64,000 nt of DNA from Aliarcobacter sp. GTDB lineage: Bacteria > Campylobacterota > Campylobacteria > Campylobacterales > Arcobacteraceae. Both the position numbers and the translations under genes were made by a program. The stretch lies in the NCBI GenBank assembly GCA_028689025.1, contig JAQTXA010000010.1, positions 28,203 through 92,202 of the forward strand, given 5' to 3'. Positions 33,494 to 42,330 of the stretch are shown here, piece after piece. Below the pieces are notes generated by a model. That model ran no database searches. It worked only from the letters and a program-made list of their open reading frames with translations, and had not been told where the DNA came from. The first letter of the stretch is position 1; each line of letters begins with the position of its first letter.

Positions 33494-34042
33494 TTAGTGG
33501 CAACCGCAACCAGTTCCACAAGAACCAGATGATGCTACAACACCATTAGCTGCTGCTAATGCTGCTTCATAGTTTGGCTCTTCTGTAATTTCAGGACAAA
33601 TTTCTTTATAAGTAATAATTCCTTTTGCGTCAATTACAAATACTGCTCTACAAGCAACACCAGCTAATGCTCCTGAAGAAATTAAAACTCCATAAGATTT
33701 AGCGAAAGCTTTTGCTCTGAAATCTGAACCAACAGTTAAGTTTTCGATTCCTTCAGTTGTACAAAATCTTTTCATTGCAAATGGTAAATCCATAGAGACT
33801 ACGATTACTTCTGCATCTTCAATTTTTGCTGCTGCTTCATTGAATTTTCTAGTTTCAGCTGCACAAACTGCTGTATCTAAAGAAGGAACTACAACTACGA
33901 TTTGAGTTTTACCTTTTTCTCCACCAACTTGAACATCTGATAAATCTTGTGCTACCACTGTTACAACTGGTGCAATATCACCAACTTTTACGTCTGTTCC
34001 ACTTAAAGTTACTTCATTACCTTTTAATTTTGTTGTTGCCAT
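33494..34042 (-). CDS. tpx: Thiol peroxidase Tpx with a cysteine-rich C-terminal tail
   Basis: 182 residues against about 165 for the family. Peroxidatic Cys60 in SLDTAVCAAETRKF and resolving Cys94 in AMKRFCTTEG are in place, with NLTVGSDFR and the usual thioredoxin-like fold. It reduces peroxides with thioredoxin electrons; whether cytoplasmic or periplasmic is not certain, but no signal peptide is present. The extra end SSGSCGTGCGCH has three cysteines and a terminal His, not seen in usual Tpx, and could bind a metal. AAAGGAAATAAT before the ATG; own terminator. Confidence 0.93.
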   Translation of the reverse strand: MATTKLKGNEVTLSGTDVKVGDIAPVVTVVAQDLSDVQVGGEKGKTQIVVVVPSLDTAVCAAETRKFNEAAAKIEDAEVIVVSMDLPFAMKRFCTTEGIENLTVGSDFRAKAFAKSYGVLISSGALAGVACRAVFVIDAKGIITYKEICPEITEEPNYEAALAAANGVVASSGSCGTGCGCH

Positions 34043-34147
34043 ATTATTATTTCCTTTAATTTATTTAAATTTATATGAAATTATAATCAAATAGGATAAA
34101 TATACTCTTAATTATTTGCAATCAAGATGTAATTATTTTATCTGTTA

Positions 34148-34987
34148 CTATTTAACTCTAATACCATCTTCTTCAAGGATAATTTTATCCTCACTTATTA
34201 GTTTTGTCAATGAAGCTTTGAAAGCTTTTTTACTAAGTCCAAATACTTTGTTTATATCTTCAGCTTCACTTTTATATGTGAAATTTAATTTCCCACCATT
34301 TTGAACCAATACATCAAAAACTTTATCTCCTGATGCTTTTTCGCCAATTTTTTGAAGTGAAATATCTATTTTATTATCATCTCTTACATTTTTTACATAA
34401 GCTCTTTTTTTATCACCGATTTTTAGATTTTCAAAAATTTCTGTGTGGTAAATCATTCCATCATAAGAGTTATTTACTATAACTTTATATCCAAGAGGTG
34501 TTTTAGAATAAAGTATAATTTCAACCTCAGCATTTTTTTCTAAATCTTTTATCTCTTTTAATAAATCATATTTTTCTGAAGCAATTAATCTATTTGTTCT
34601 CTCGTCAAGTTGAAGTTGTAAAACCTTTGTATTTCCAATTGAGTAAGTTCCCTTTTGTTTATTTTTAGGAACTAAGATATGTTTTGGTAATCCAATATCA
34701 ACAAAAGAGCCAAATTTCATAGAATCAACAATCTCTAAAGAAGCAAATTCATATAAATATACATAAGGTTTTAGCGTTGTTGCTACCAGTCTGTCTTCAC
34801 TGTCTGTATATATAAATACATCAAGAAAACTGCCTATTTCCATAGACTTTGTAACATAGGCATTTGGAAGTAGAACTTCTGTTTGGTCATCACTAATTAG
34901 ATAGATTCCAGGTTCGCTAACTCTATTAACTGCAAGAGTATTTAACTCGCCCACATAGATGTGTTCGTTTATTTGTTTTTCATTCAT
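34148..34987 (-). CDS. S1-domain RNA-binding protein (CvfB-like)
   Basis: 279 residues. The first 65 form an S1-like barrel (GELNTLAVNRVSEPGIYLI), a second S1-like unit with FGSFVDIGLPKHILVP lies near 95-110, a third near 155-215 (GYKVIVNNSYDGMIYHTEIF) and a C-terminal winged helix at about 215-279 (FGLSKKAFKASLTKLISEDK). This is the CvfB/YitL order. CvfB-type proteins bind RNA and influence expression of virulence or stress genes. The ribosome-binding site is weak. Monocistronic. Confidence 0.8.
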   Translation of the reverse strand: MNEKQINEHIYVGELNTLAVNRVSEPGIYLISDDQTEVLLPNAYVTKSMEIGSFLDVFIYTDSEDRLVATTLKPYVYLYEFASLEIVDSMKFGSFVDIGLPKHILVPKNKQKGTYSIGNTKVLQLQLDERTNRLIASEKYDLLKEIKDLEKNAEVEIILYSKTPLGYKVIVNNSYDGMIYHTEIFENLKIGDKKRAYVKNVRDDNKIDISLQKIGEKASGDKVFDVLVQNGGKLNFTYKSEAEDINKVFGLSKKAFKASLTKLISEDKIILEEDGIRVK

Positions 34988-35086
34988 TTAGGTTTTTCCG
35001 TTTCTTTTTTTATGTTTGATAGTTGATTATAGCCAAATAATCCTTTTTAGCTATGTTCATCCCCTTTTTCTCTATATTGAAAATGA

Positions 35087-35827
35087 TTAAACTTTTTTAA
35101 CTATTCTAATATGAGAAGGTGGTATTAAAGAAGGTTTTGATAATAATGCAGTACTCCATACTCCTGCGTCTACAGTTGTTGGTGCTATGATACTTATTTG
35201 TTGAAAGTTATTTTCTTCTTTTACGATTATATGAGAAATTTTCTTATTATTTATCTCTTTATATCTTTTTGAGTGTCCTGAGGAACAAAGTGAATTATTA
35301 TCCATTTGTACTGTTTCAATATTTAGATTCTCATTATGTGGATCTTCTATTCCTATATTCCATTTTTCTCCACTGTTATTTCCAATTGCAGCTAAATCTC
35401 CTCCAAAATTAACTAAAGCAGAGTTGATTTTATAATCTTTTAGTATTGCAATTGATATATCTACTGCATACTCTTTTACCAGTCCACCAAAATCTATTTT
35501 TGTATTATCATGGGAAAATATTAATTGATTTTCTTCTAGTTTAATTGTGCCATCAAGGGTAACATCAAAAGCACCTAATGTTTTTTTGTAATAAAAAAGA
35601 GCAAGTTTCACCAAAGAAGTAAATTCATCATCTAATAAAACACTATTAGTTGTTCTATGATTTATTTTATAAAGTTCAGAATTTTCTAAAAAGAAGCCAT
35701 ATTTTTGCTCTAAACGTTTTGCTTCTAGTGAAATAATATGAGCTATATATTGTGCATAAACTTCATTTTCTGCATCAATATGTAGCTCACAAAGTGTTGT
35801 AAATGCTTCAAATTTAAAGATAAACAA
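35087..35827 (-). CDS. Short ApbE-like protein (FAD:protein FMN transferase family)
   Basis: 246 residues, well below the usual 300-350. Family motifs: SELYKINH (about 51-58), GAFDVTLDG (about 85-93), IDFGGLVKEYAVD (normally DLGG.AKGYAVD), LVNFGGDLAAIG and TVDAGVWSTALL (normally DA.STAL). ApbE proteins attach FMN to a Thr of target proteins using FAD and magnesium. The segment between GAFD and DFGG is much shorter than usual, and no signal peptide is present. The start given is TTG with no clear ribosome-binding site, two bases after the stop of the upstream gene; re-initiation is possible. Function uncertain because of the shortened core. Confidence 0.6.
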   Translation of the reverse strand: MFIFKFEAFTTLCELHIDAENEVYAQYIAHIISLEAKRLEQKYGFFLENSELYKINHRTTNSVLLDDEFTSLVKLALFYYKKTLGAFDVTLDGTIKLEENQLIFSHDNTKIDFGGLVKEYAVDISIAILKDYKINSALVNFGGDLAAIGNNSGEKWNIGIEDPHNENLNIETVQMDNNSLCSSGHSKRYKEINNKKISHIIVKEENNFQQISIIAPTTVDAGVWSTALLSKPSLIPPSHIRIVKKV

Positions 35828-35829
35828 TA

Positions 35830-36171
35830 TTACGCCAGAGCAGTATAACTTTTTTTATCAGTTGAATCATTTGAATAAGCTGACAAAATATTATTCATCA
35901 AACTATTTGTATTGTTTGAATTATTTGTTTGCGTACTATTTTGTAAAAAAGATAAAAGTTCATTTGAAGATATATTACTCATAGGGCTACTTGTGTTTTC
36001 TGTTAACATCTTAAGCATTTCTTCTGGACCCATAGCTGAACTTGCTTTTTGAGTTTGTTGAGGGGTAGTACTGATAATACTATTAAAAATATTATCACTA
36101 TTTTGTGGAGTTGCTGAAACTTTCGGCATATACCCACTAGCTCCACTCATACCCTGAATAGCTCCTACCAT
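35830..36171 (-). CDS. Ser/Asn/Thr-rich hypothetical protein
   Basis: 113 residues from the ATG at 36171, chosen because AAAGGAG lies seven bases ahead; a longer frame starting 12 codons earlier lacks this. It has low complexity with many Ser, Asn, Thr and Gln, short repeats (MGPEEMLKMLTENTSS, NSTQTNNSNNTNS) and no cysteine, signal peptide or membrane helix. Such composition suggests a disordered or secreted structural protein; no homolog is recognised. It directly precedes the ApbE-like gene, two bases apart, so the two are co-expressed. Confidence 0.6.
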   Translation of the reverse strand: MVGAIQGMSGASGYMPKVSATPQNSDNIFNSIISTTPQQTQKASSAMGPEEMLKMLTENTSSPMSNISSNELLSFLQNSTQTNNSNNTNSLMNNILSAYSNDSTDKKSYTALA

Positions 36172-36346
36172 CGTTGATCTCCTTTTGATCAAATTATCAT
36201 ATATCATACATAATGTAAAAATATAATAAAAAAGTATACTATTGGAATATGAATTATAAATGAATTTTAGATGAATTAATCTTCTTATTGTAGTTTATAA
36301 TTTCTCAATATATAGAAGCGGCAAATGAAAAATCTTTTACTAAAAT

Positions 36347-38104
36347 TTACATAAATTGTTCTATGTTTAATTTAGTGTGTACACTACTTGATAAATCTTT
36401 TGTGTAAAATTCAAATCTATTTCTTCCATTTTGTTTTGCTTTATACATGGCAGTATCTGAATGTTTTAATAAACTTAATGAATCTTCTCCATCTTCAGGG
36501 AATTTTGCTATTCCTATACTACATCCAACATGTAAAGTATTATTTTTAATACTCATATTTTTATTAATATTGTCAATAACTTTTTTTGCAATTAATTCTA
36601 TGATTTCAATATCATCTGCATACTCTATTATTATTGCAAATTCATCGCCTCCAACCCTAAAAATATAGTCATTTACTCTCAGAGATTTATGAAATATTTT
36701 TGCTATTTCTTTTAGTAATAAGTCTCCAATATCATGTCCTAAACTATCATTGATTATTTTGAAGCCATCTAAATCAAGAAATAAAATAGCAAATTTATTG
36801 TTTTTAGTAGCTTTTCCAATCAATTCATTTAATTTCTTTTCTAAACTTCTTCTGTTTGGTAATAAAGTTAAATTATCATGATATGCCAAAAATTCAACTT
36901 TTTCTTGTTGTTTAATATAATCAGTAATATTCAATTTTATAGCAAGATAACCAGTAATTTCATTATCAGTGATAATCGGTGTAATTGAAGCCGTTTCATA
37001 ATATATTTCATCATATTTGTTTATATTAATGAATTCTCCTGTCCATTTTTCACCTTTATTAAGAATTTCATTCATATTGTGATAAAACTCACTTGATAAT
37101 TTACCCGATTTTAAAATACTTGGATCTTTTCCCACTGTCTCTGTTCTTTTATATCCTGTAACTTTTTCAAAAGCTTCATTTACATACATAATTTTTCTAT
37201 TTTTATCAGTTATAACAATTAAATTATCACTATTTTCTACTGCGTATTTGAAAGCTATTAACTCTTTTTTTGTTTTAAGTGATTTTATATAAATTATAAT
37301 TAGTATAATTAAAAGTGGTAATGATGTAAGAAATAATATAAGAGCGATTTTTTGTTGATATCTGATACTTTCGTTATATTCTTCACTTAAAGTTGATTCT
37401 ATTGAATCTAATACATTTTTCATATCAATAGAAATATACTCTTGTTTTATTGTATTTAACTTAGTTAATTTTTCAACTGTTGAATTAATTTTTTTATTAA
37501 AAAAAACAAAATCATAATTATCATATTTTATAGAGAAAGAAGAAAGATTTTTCAGGCTCTCATTAACAGAATCACCTTCAAGTTCCATATTATTTACAAA
37601 TAACATAATCAAATTAATTAAAGAGTTATCAAATAATAAAATATCATTTGAATTATCTAAGGTTACTCTAATTCTTTTACTTAATTCTATAATATAACTC
37701 AAAGAACCAACAATTGCAGAATTTTCAGATTTAAAACGTTCAAGATATTCATGTTTTTGATTCCATTTTTCATCCAAAAGTTCTACACTAGGTCTTAATC
37801 TATTTCCAAATCTTTCATAAAATTTTTCATTCTTAAACTCATCTATTAAATTATATATCTCATTAGTTTTTTGAACTGTTTTATCATAATTAATAAAAGT
37901 TGCTTTATTATCAAAAAAAGATTCAAATTCATTATGTAATATTCTAATATTGCTAATAGTATTTAAGTAATAATTAAAATTCTTAATTTTACTATTAATC
38001 GAAGAGAGGTTATAAATAAAAAGAATTGATACAACAATAAATAAAAATAAAAAAATCAAAACAGGATCAAGGTATTTAATAAATTTTTTTTGAATCCTAT
38101 TCAT
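36347..38104 (-). CDS. Membrane sensor with PAS and intact GGDEF domain (diguanylate cyclase), paired with a cytochrome c peroxidase
   Basis: 585 residues. Membrane helix about 13-32, a periplasmic all-helical region of some 220 residues, second helix at about 252-272, a PAS domain (about 280-395, YVNEAFEKVTGYKRTETVGKD is its core region, abbreviated) and a GGDEF domain (about 405-570). The latter has LPNRRSLEK, FLDLDGFKIINDSLGHDIGD and the intact active site FRVGGDEFAII. It should make c-di-GMP. No I-site RxxD is evident before GGDEF. The start overlaps the end of the second peroxidase gene by 8 bases, like the EAL protein at 26716-28767. Confidence 0.9.
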   Translation of the reverse strand: MNRIQKKFIKYLDPVLIFLFLFIVVSILFIYNLSSINSKIKNFNYYLNTISNIRILHNEFESFFDNKATFINYDKTVQKTNEIYNLIDEFKNEKFYERFGNRLRPSVELLDEKWNQKHEYLERFKSENSAIVGSLSYIIELSKRIRVTLDNSNDILLFDNSLINLIMLFVNNMELEGDSVNESLKNLSSFSIKYDNYDFVFFNKKINSTVEKLTKLNTIKQEYISIDMKNVLDSIESTLSEEYNESIRYQQKIALILFLTSLPLLIILIIIYIKSLKTKKELIAFKYAVENSDNLIVITDKNRKIMYVNEAFEKVTGYKRTETVGKDPSILKSGKLSSEFYHNMNEILNKGEKWTGEFININKYDEIYYETASITPIITDNEITGYLAIKLNITDYIKQQEKVEFLAYHDNLTLLPNRRSLEKKLNELIGKATKNNKFAILFLDLDGFKIINDSLGHDIGDLLLKEIAKIFHKSLRVNDYIFRVGGDEFAIIIEYADDIEIIELIAKKVIDNINKNMSIKNNTLHVGCSIGIAKFPEDGEDSLSLLKHSDTAMYKAKQNGRNRFEFYTKDLSSSVHTKLNIEQFM

Positions 38105-39008
38105 GATTATTTATCTGCCCAGTTAAAGATTTTAGAAATAAAACTATTTTATGAATATCATCCTCATTTAATGATTTACCAAGTTGATAATGTGCCATAA
38201 ATTTAACTGTCTCTTCTAAAGTATCTAATCTTCCATCATGTAAATAAGGAGCAGTTAATTCAACATTTCTTAAAGATGGAACTTTAAAATGATATTTATC
38301 TAAGTCATTTTTTGTTACTTCATATCTACCTTTTGATTCACTTTGAAGTTTGGAAACAACTCCAAATTCTGCATATAAATTACCACCAACATTTATTCCA
38401 TGATGACAAGATATACAACCTTGAGTTTTAAATAAACTATATCCTTGTTTTGCCTCTTCACTAATAGCATTTTTATCTCCTCTTAAATATTTATCAAAAG
38501 GAGCATTTGGTGTAATTAAAGTCTTTTCATATTCAGCTATAGCATCTGCAATATTGTATTTTGTAATTCCATCTTTATAAATAGAGCTAAACTCATTTTT
38601 ATAATCTGTTTTTTCTAATTTTGGTATTAAAACTTCAAAATCATTATTCATTTCAATAGGATTAGTAATTGGTCCAAGTGCTTGTTCGTGAAGATTTTTC
38701 GCTCTACCATTCCAAAATTGAACGAAATTAAATCTTGCATTTAATACAGTAGGAGCATTTATATTCCCTACTTTTCCATCCACACCTACAGAAAATTGCA
38801 GATTATCATCACCACCTTGATCTATTAAGTGGCAACTATGGCAAGAGATACTATTGTCTTTTGATAAAATAGAATCAAAAAAAAGCTTTTTCCCTAAATT
38901 TGCCTTTTCTTCATTTACATCTATGGTTAAAGGGATTGGAGATATTGGTTCTTTTGCAAACACAAACATTGTTAAGAATAAACAGTAAATAATTTTTAAC
39001 AAAATCAC
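38097..39008 (-). CDS. Di-heme cytochrome c peroxidase (second copy)
   Basis: 303 residues with a signal peptide (cleavage near VFAKE, about 18). Heme motifs CHSCH (56-60) and CISCH near 195; PTVLNARFNFVQFWNGRA, ALGPITNPIEM, YEKTLITPNAPFDKYLRG and VPSLRNVELTAPYLHDGR are shared with the first copy and with the family. The start is GTG at 39008, or TTG at 39002, which fits the AAGGG better; both give the same mature protein. Reduces peroxide in the periplasm with electrons from soluble cytochromes. First gene of a two-gene unit with the GGDEF protein. Confidence 0.92.
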   Translation of the reverse strand: MILLKIIYCLFLTMFVFAKEPISPIPLTIDVNEEKANLGKKLFFDSILSKDNSISCHSCHLIDQGGDDNLQFSVGVDGKVGNINAPTVLNARFNFVQFWNGRAKNLHEQALGPITNPIEMNNDFEVLIPKLEKTDYKNEFSSIYKDGITKYNIADAIAEYEKTLITPNAPFDKYLRGDKNAISEEAKQGYSLFKTQGCISCHHGINVGGNLYAEFGVVSKLQSESKGRYEVTKNDLDKYHFKVPSLRNVELTAPYLHDGRLDTLEETVKFMAHYQLGKSLNEDDIHKIVLFLKSLTGQINNHE

Positions 39009-39196
39009 ACCCTTAATTTAATTATTTTATTATATTACATTTATAATTAAGTTTTATATATCCTAAGTAAGTATTAGATAATCACATGTTATTTATATCT
39101 ATTTCTTCTCATTTTATTCTTATCTTTGATTATTCTTTATTTTATATATCAAATAAATAATTTTTAAATACCTCAAACTATAGATTGAATAAGTAA

Positions 39197-39991
39197 TTAT
39201 CTTTTAAAAAGTTTCACAATAGCCAAAACAACAACTGCTACTAAAATAATACTAGCACCTGAACTAATATCATAAGCATAAGAGACTACTAATCCGAAGA
39301 TTGTAAATATCGTGGCTAAAATTGAGCTAATTATCATCATTGTTGATAATCTTGATGAAAAACTCTCGGCTAAATATGTGGGAATTGTTAGAAGTGCAAT
39401 TACCAAAATCAATCCTACAGCTTTAATGGCTGCCACCACACAAAGTGCTGCTAGAATCAAAATTAGTGTATAAAAGAACTTTACATTTATACCTCTTAAA
39501 CTTGCAAATTCACTATCATAAGAAACTGCTAAAATCTGCTTATAAAAAAATACAACTATTGAGATAATAAAAATATCTAAAACACTCATATAAATCAAAT
39601 CATCCCTTGAAACGGCAATGATTGAACCAAAAAGATATGACATCAAATCCACATTATATCCAGGTGTTAAATCCACAAATATAATACCAATCGCCATTCC
39701 ACTTGCCCACATCATACCAATGATAGCATCGATTCGTGTTCTATTTTTTAGAGTGATTATTGCAATTATAACTGCCGTTAAAACTGCAAAAACAGTTGCC
39801 CCAAATAGCACTGGAATTCCTAAATAAATAGCAAGTCCAATTCCTCCATAAGAGCTGTGAGCGATTCCGCCTGTTAAAAAAGTAATCTTATTTACAACAA
39901 CAAGTGAACCTATTATTCCTGCTGCTATTGAGATTAGAACTCCTGCAATTAAGGCATTTTGAATAAAATCATATTGTAATATTTCTAACAT
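39197..39991 (-). CDS. Metal ABC transporter permease (ZnuB-like)
   Basis: 264 residues, about eight membrane helices. GGIAHSSYGGIGLAIYLGIP (about 37-56), IGMMWASGMAIGIIFV near 92-107 and LILVIALLTIPTYLAESFS near 196-214 are typical of the ZnuB/MntB/TroC family that moves zinc or manganese. It forms the membrane channel of a binding-protein-dependent uptake system. It follows the ATPase gene after 9 bases. No periplasmic binding protein is encoded in this window, which is unusual. Confidence 0.88.
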   Translation of the reverse strand: MLEILQYDFIQNALIAGVLISIAAGIIGSLVVVNKITFLTGGIAHSSYGGIGLAIYLGIPVLFGATVFAVLTAVIIAIITLKNRTRIDAIIGMMWASGMAIGIIFVDLTPGYNVDLMSYLFGSIIAVSRDDLIYMSVLDIFIISIVVFFYKQILAVSYDSEFASLRGINVKFFYTLILILAALCVVAAIKAVGLILVIALLTIPTYLAESFSSRLSTMMIISSILATIFTIFGLVVSYAYDISSGASIILVAVVVLAIVKLFKR

Positions 39992-40000
39992 CTTTTGCCT

Positions 40001-40741
40001 TTAATGAGTGTGGTCACAACAAACATGAGATTTTCCCAAAGCTGATAAAAGCTCAACTTCACATAAATGATCATCTTGTGTATTTATATTTTTTTGCATA
40101 TTTTCTAAAGTGTGGTAAACTAGGTTTTTATTTATATGCGCTACATTTTTTGCATAGTTTAATAAAACTGAAATATCATGGCTAACTACAACTATACAAA
40201 TTGAGTTATTAAGCTCTTTTAACAACTCATAAATCTCCCTTTGACCTTTTACATCAATACTTGCAGTTGGTTCATCAAGTAACATAATTTTTGGATTTGA
40301 ACAAAGTGCTCGTGCAATGAAAACTCTTTGTCTTTGACCTCCACTTAAATCACCAATTTTTGAATTGGCAAATTCTGCCATACTAACTTTTTTTAAAGAG
40401 TCCATCGCACAAGCAATATCTTCCTTTGAATAACCAAATATTTTTCTTTTTGAACTGGTATGTCCCATTAAAACTATTTCCAAAGCTGTGATTGGAAAAT
40501 CTATATTTAAATTTGTATTTTGAGGTACATATCCTATTAAACTATTTTTTATTTTTTTATCAATTTTTCCAGTTTGAGGTGTTAATAAACCTAAAATTAG
40601 TTTTAATAAAGTAGATTTGCCTCCACCATTTGGACCAATTATTGCTAAAAAATCATCATCTTTTATTGATAAATTTATATCTTCTAATACATCTGTTTTA
40701 TTATATTTGTAAAATAAATTACTAATATTTATTAATTCCAC
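40001..40741 (-). CDS. Metal ABC transporter ATPase (ZnuC-like) with Cys/His tail
   Basis: 246 residues. Walker A IIGPNGGGKSTLLKLILG (about 35-52), Q-loop GYVPQNTN, signature IGDLSGGQRQRVFIARAL near 133-150, Walker B IMLLDEPTASIDV and a switch His in VVSHDI. It drives the ZnuB-like permease. The C-terminal tail GKSHVCCDHTH has two adjacent cysteines and three histidines, a possible metal-sensing or metal-binding end. Start is GTG, with AAAGG eight bases ahead. Upstream gene (YdcF-like) is 59 bases away. Confidence 0.9.
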   Translation of the reverse strand: MELINISNLFYKYNKTDVLEDINLSIKDDDFLAIIGPNGGGKSTLLKLILGLLTPQTGKIDKKIKNSLIGYVPQNTNLNIDFPITALEIVLMGHTSSKRKIFGYSKEDIACAMDSLKKVSMAEFANSKIGDLSGGQRQRVFIARALCSNPKIMLLDEPTASIDVKGQREIYELLKELNNSICIVVVSHDISVLLNYAKNVAHINKNLVYHTLENMQKNINTQDDHLCEVELLSALGKSHVCCDHTH

Positions 40742-40800
40742 TAAAAAACCTTTACTTGCAACTTTGTTGCAATAGTATCAAAGATTAGATAAATCTAATC

Positions 40801-41544
40801 TCAAATTTCATTTCTTAACCAAGAATAAGCTAATCCTAAATATTCATGAATAGCCATTTCACTATTTCTAATATTTTTTCCAGAAAAATATGTCGAATAA
40901 GAATCATCTTCATAAGCTAAATGATTTGTAGGGCTTGCAATCACGTGTAATCCCTCTTTTTGAAACAATAAAACTGACCTTTTCATATGAGAGGCACTTG
41001 TTACTAAGATTAAAGCTTCATCTCCTACAACTCTTTTGGCTTCAACTGCTTCTTCTTTTGTATCTTTTGTAGTATCAAGTCTAATAATATCTTCTTGTTT
41101 TACACCCAAAGAGATAGCTAGTTTTTCTTGCATGAAAGCATGTGAATTTTCATCGTTTGAGCCATAGCCTGAAACTATCAGTTTTGCATTTTCAAGATTT
41201 CTATAATGTTTTATTCCCTCAACTAATCTATTTATTGCAACCATTTTCACCTGTGAAGTAATACTTAAACTCTCATTTGTTTTATGTCCACTTCCTAAAA
41301 CTAAAATATAGTTCACCTTTGGCGTTTGTAATAGCGCTGGATATGCATTCTCAAGTGGAGCTAAAAGAGCATTTGAAAATGGTTGAAAAGAAAATATTAA
41401 AAACCAACTAAGTCCTAAAAATAAAAATATCTTCGCTTTTTTATAAGAGTTAAACATCAAATAAAAAAAAGCTATAAGAAGTAAAAAAAGACCAATTGGA
41501 ATTGGCAACAAAAAAGCTGAAAGAATCTTTTTAAATATAAACAT
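40801..41544 (-). CDS. YdcF/ElyC-family (DUF218) membrane protein
   Basis: 247 residues: two N-terminal membrane helices (about 10-30 and 38-54), then a DUF218 domain with NYILVLGSGHKTNESLS (about 78-94), KLIVSGYGSNDEN, the TTKDTKEEA motif and ALILVTSASHMKRSV. The ElyC/SanA/YdcF family is linked to envelope and undecaprenyl-lipid or peptidoglycan integrity in enterobacteria. Its ATG follows the MEMO-like gene stop without a gap, with AGGAAAA inside the end of that gene, so it is translated from the same message. Confidence 0.85.
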   Translation of the reverse strand: MFIFKKILSAFLLPIPIGLFLLLIAFFYLMFNSYKKAKIFLFLGLSWFLIFSFQPFSNALLAPLENAYPALLQTPKVNYILVLGSGHKTNESLSITSQVKMVAINRLVEGIKHYRNLENAKLIVSGYGSNDENSHAFMQEKLAISLGVKQEDIIRLDTTKDTKEEAVEAKRVVGDEALILVTSASHMKRSVLLFQKEGLHVIASPTNHLAYEDDSYSTYFSGKNIRNSEMAIHEYLGLAYSWLRNEI

Positions 41545-42330
41545 CTATTTTCCTATTAAAGCTGATGTATATCCAACAACCCTATTTTTATCTTTTGTAA
41601 CATCGGCACTTGTGCAATAGTTTAATACCTTTGTTTCATAGTTATTTTTAATCGCCCAATTTATCACAGCTTTTACGCCAGTTTTTCCACAAGCTTCACA
41701 ATAATCAAACATCTCTAAATCTTTTTTATCTATTGCATTTAAACAAATATTATCTTTTTTATTTGCCTCTTCAAGGGTATAAAAGTGGCTTAAATCTGTA
41801 CTTATTACTACAAAATTATCAACATCAGCCAAAACCTCATCAATCACTTTTGATAAATCTTCATAATCAATTTCACCATAAACAATCTCTACTAATTTCA
41901 CATTTTCAAAATAGTGTTTTATAAATGGTGCTTGAGTTTCTGTTGAGTGTTCAAATTCACACTCTTCATTAAACTCTAAAAACTCATATTTATCTATTAG
42001 TTTTTGAGAAAACTCTTTATCAATTTTTAGATTTCCAAGGGGAGTTTCATACTCATCATAAAGTGCAACACTTGCACCTTTTAGGTAAGCTCTATGTGAT
42101 GGCCCAATAACAACCACTCTTTTTATATCTTTTTTATTTACCAAGTTATATGCCAAATTTGCAGTAAAGCCACTATAAATATATCCAGCATGGGGAACAA
42201 TAATAGCTTTTATATTTTCAAAGGTTTCTACATTTGTTTTAACACTATTAAAATGATTTATGTATTTTAAAATCTCTTCTTTTTTATCTGGATAAAAACT
42301 TCCACTTACAACCGCTTTTCTAATACTCAT
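41545..42330 (-). CDS. amrB: MEMO1-like protein (AmmeMemoRadiSam system protein B)
   Basis: 261 residues, single MEMO domain. IVPHAGYIYSGFTANLAY (about 44-61, His likely metal ligand), VVIGPSHRAY (about 72-81), FEHSTETQAPFIKHYF near 126-141 and VVISTDLSHFYT near 176 are the conserved segments. MEMO proteins are related to class III non-heme dioxygenases, and one role suggested for eukaryotic Memo is in redox control; the bacterial role is unknown. The start overlaps the radical SAM gene stop by 4 bases (ATGA). The name refers to the known three-gene association, not to a proven function. Confidence 0.9.
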   Translation of the reverse strand: MSIRKAVVSGSFYPDKKEEILKYINHFNSVKTNVETFENIKAIIVPHAGYIYSGFTANLAYNLVNKKDIKRVVVIGPSHRAYLKGASVALYDEYETPLGNLKIDKEFSQKLIDKYEFLEFNEECEFEHSTETQAPFIKHYFENVKLVEIVYGEIDYEDLSKVIDEVLADVDNFVVISTDLSHFYTLEEANKKDNICLNAIDKKDLEMFDYCEACGKTGVKAVINWAIKNNYETKVLNYCTSADVTKDKNRVVGYTSALIGK

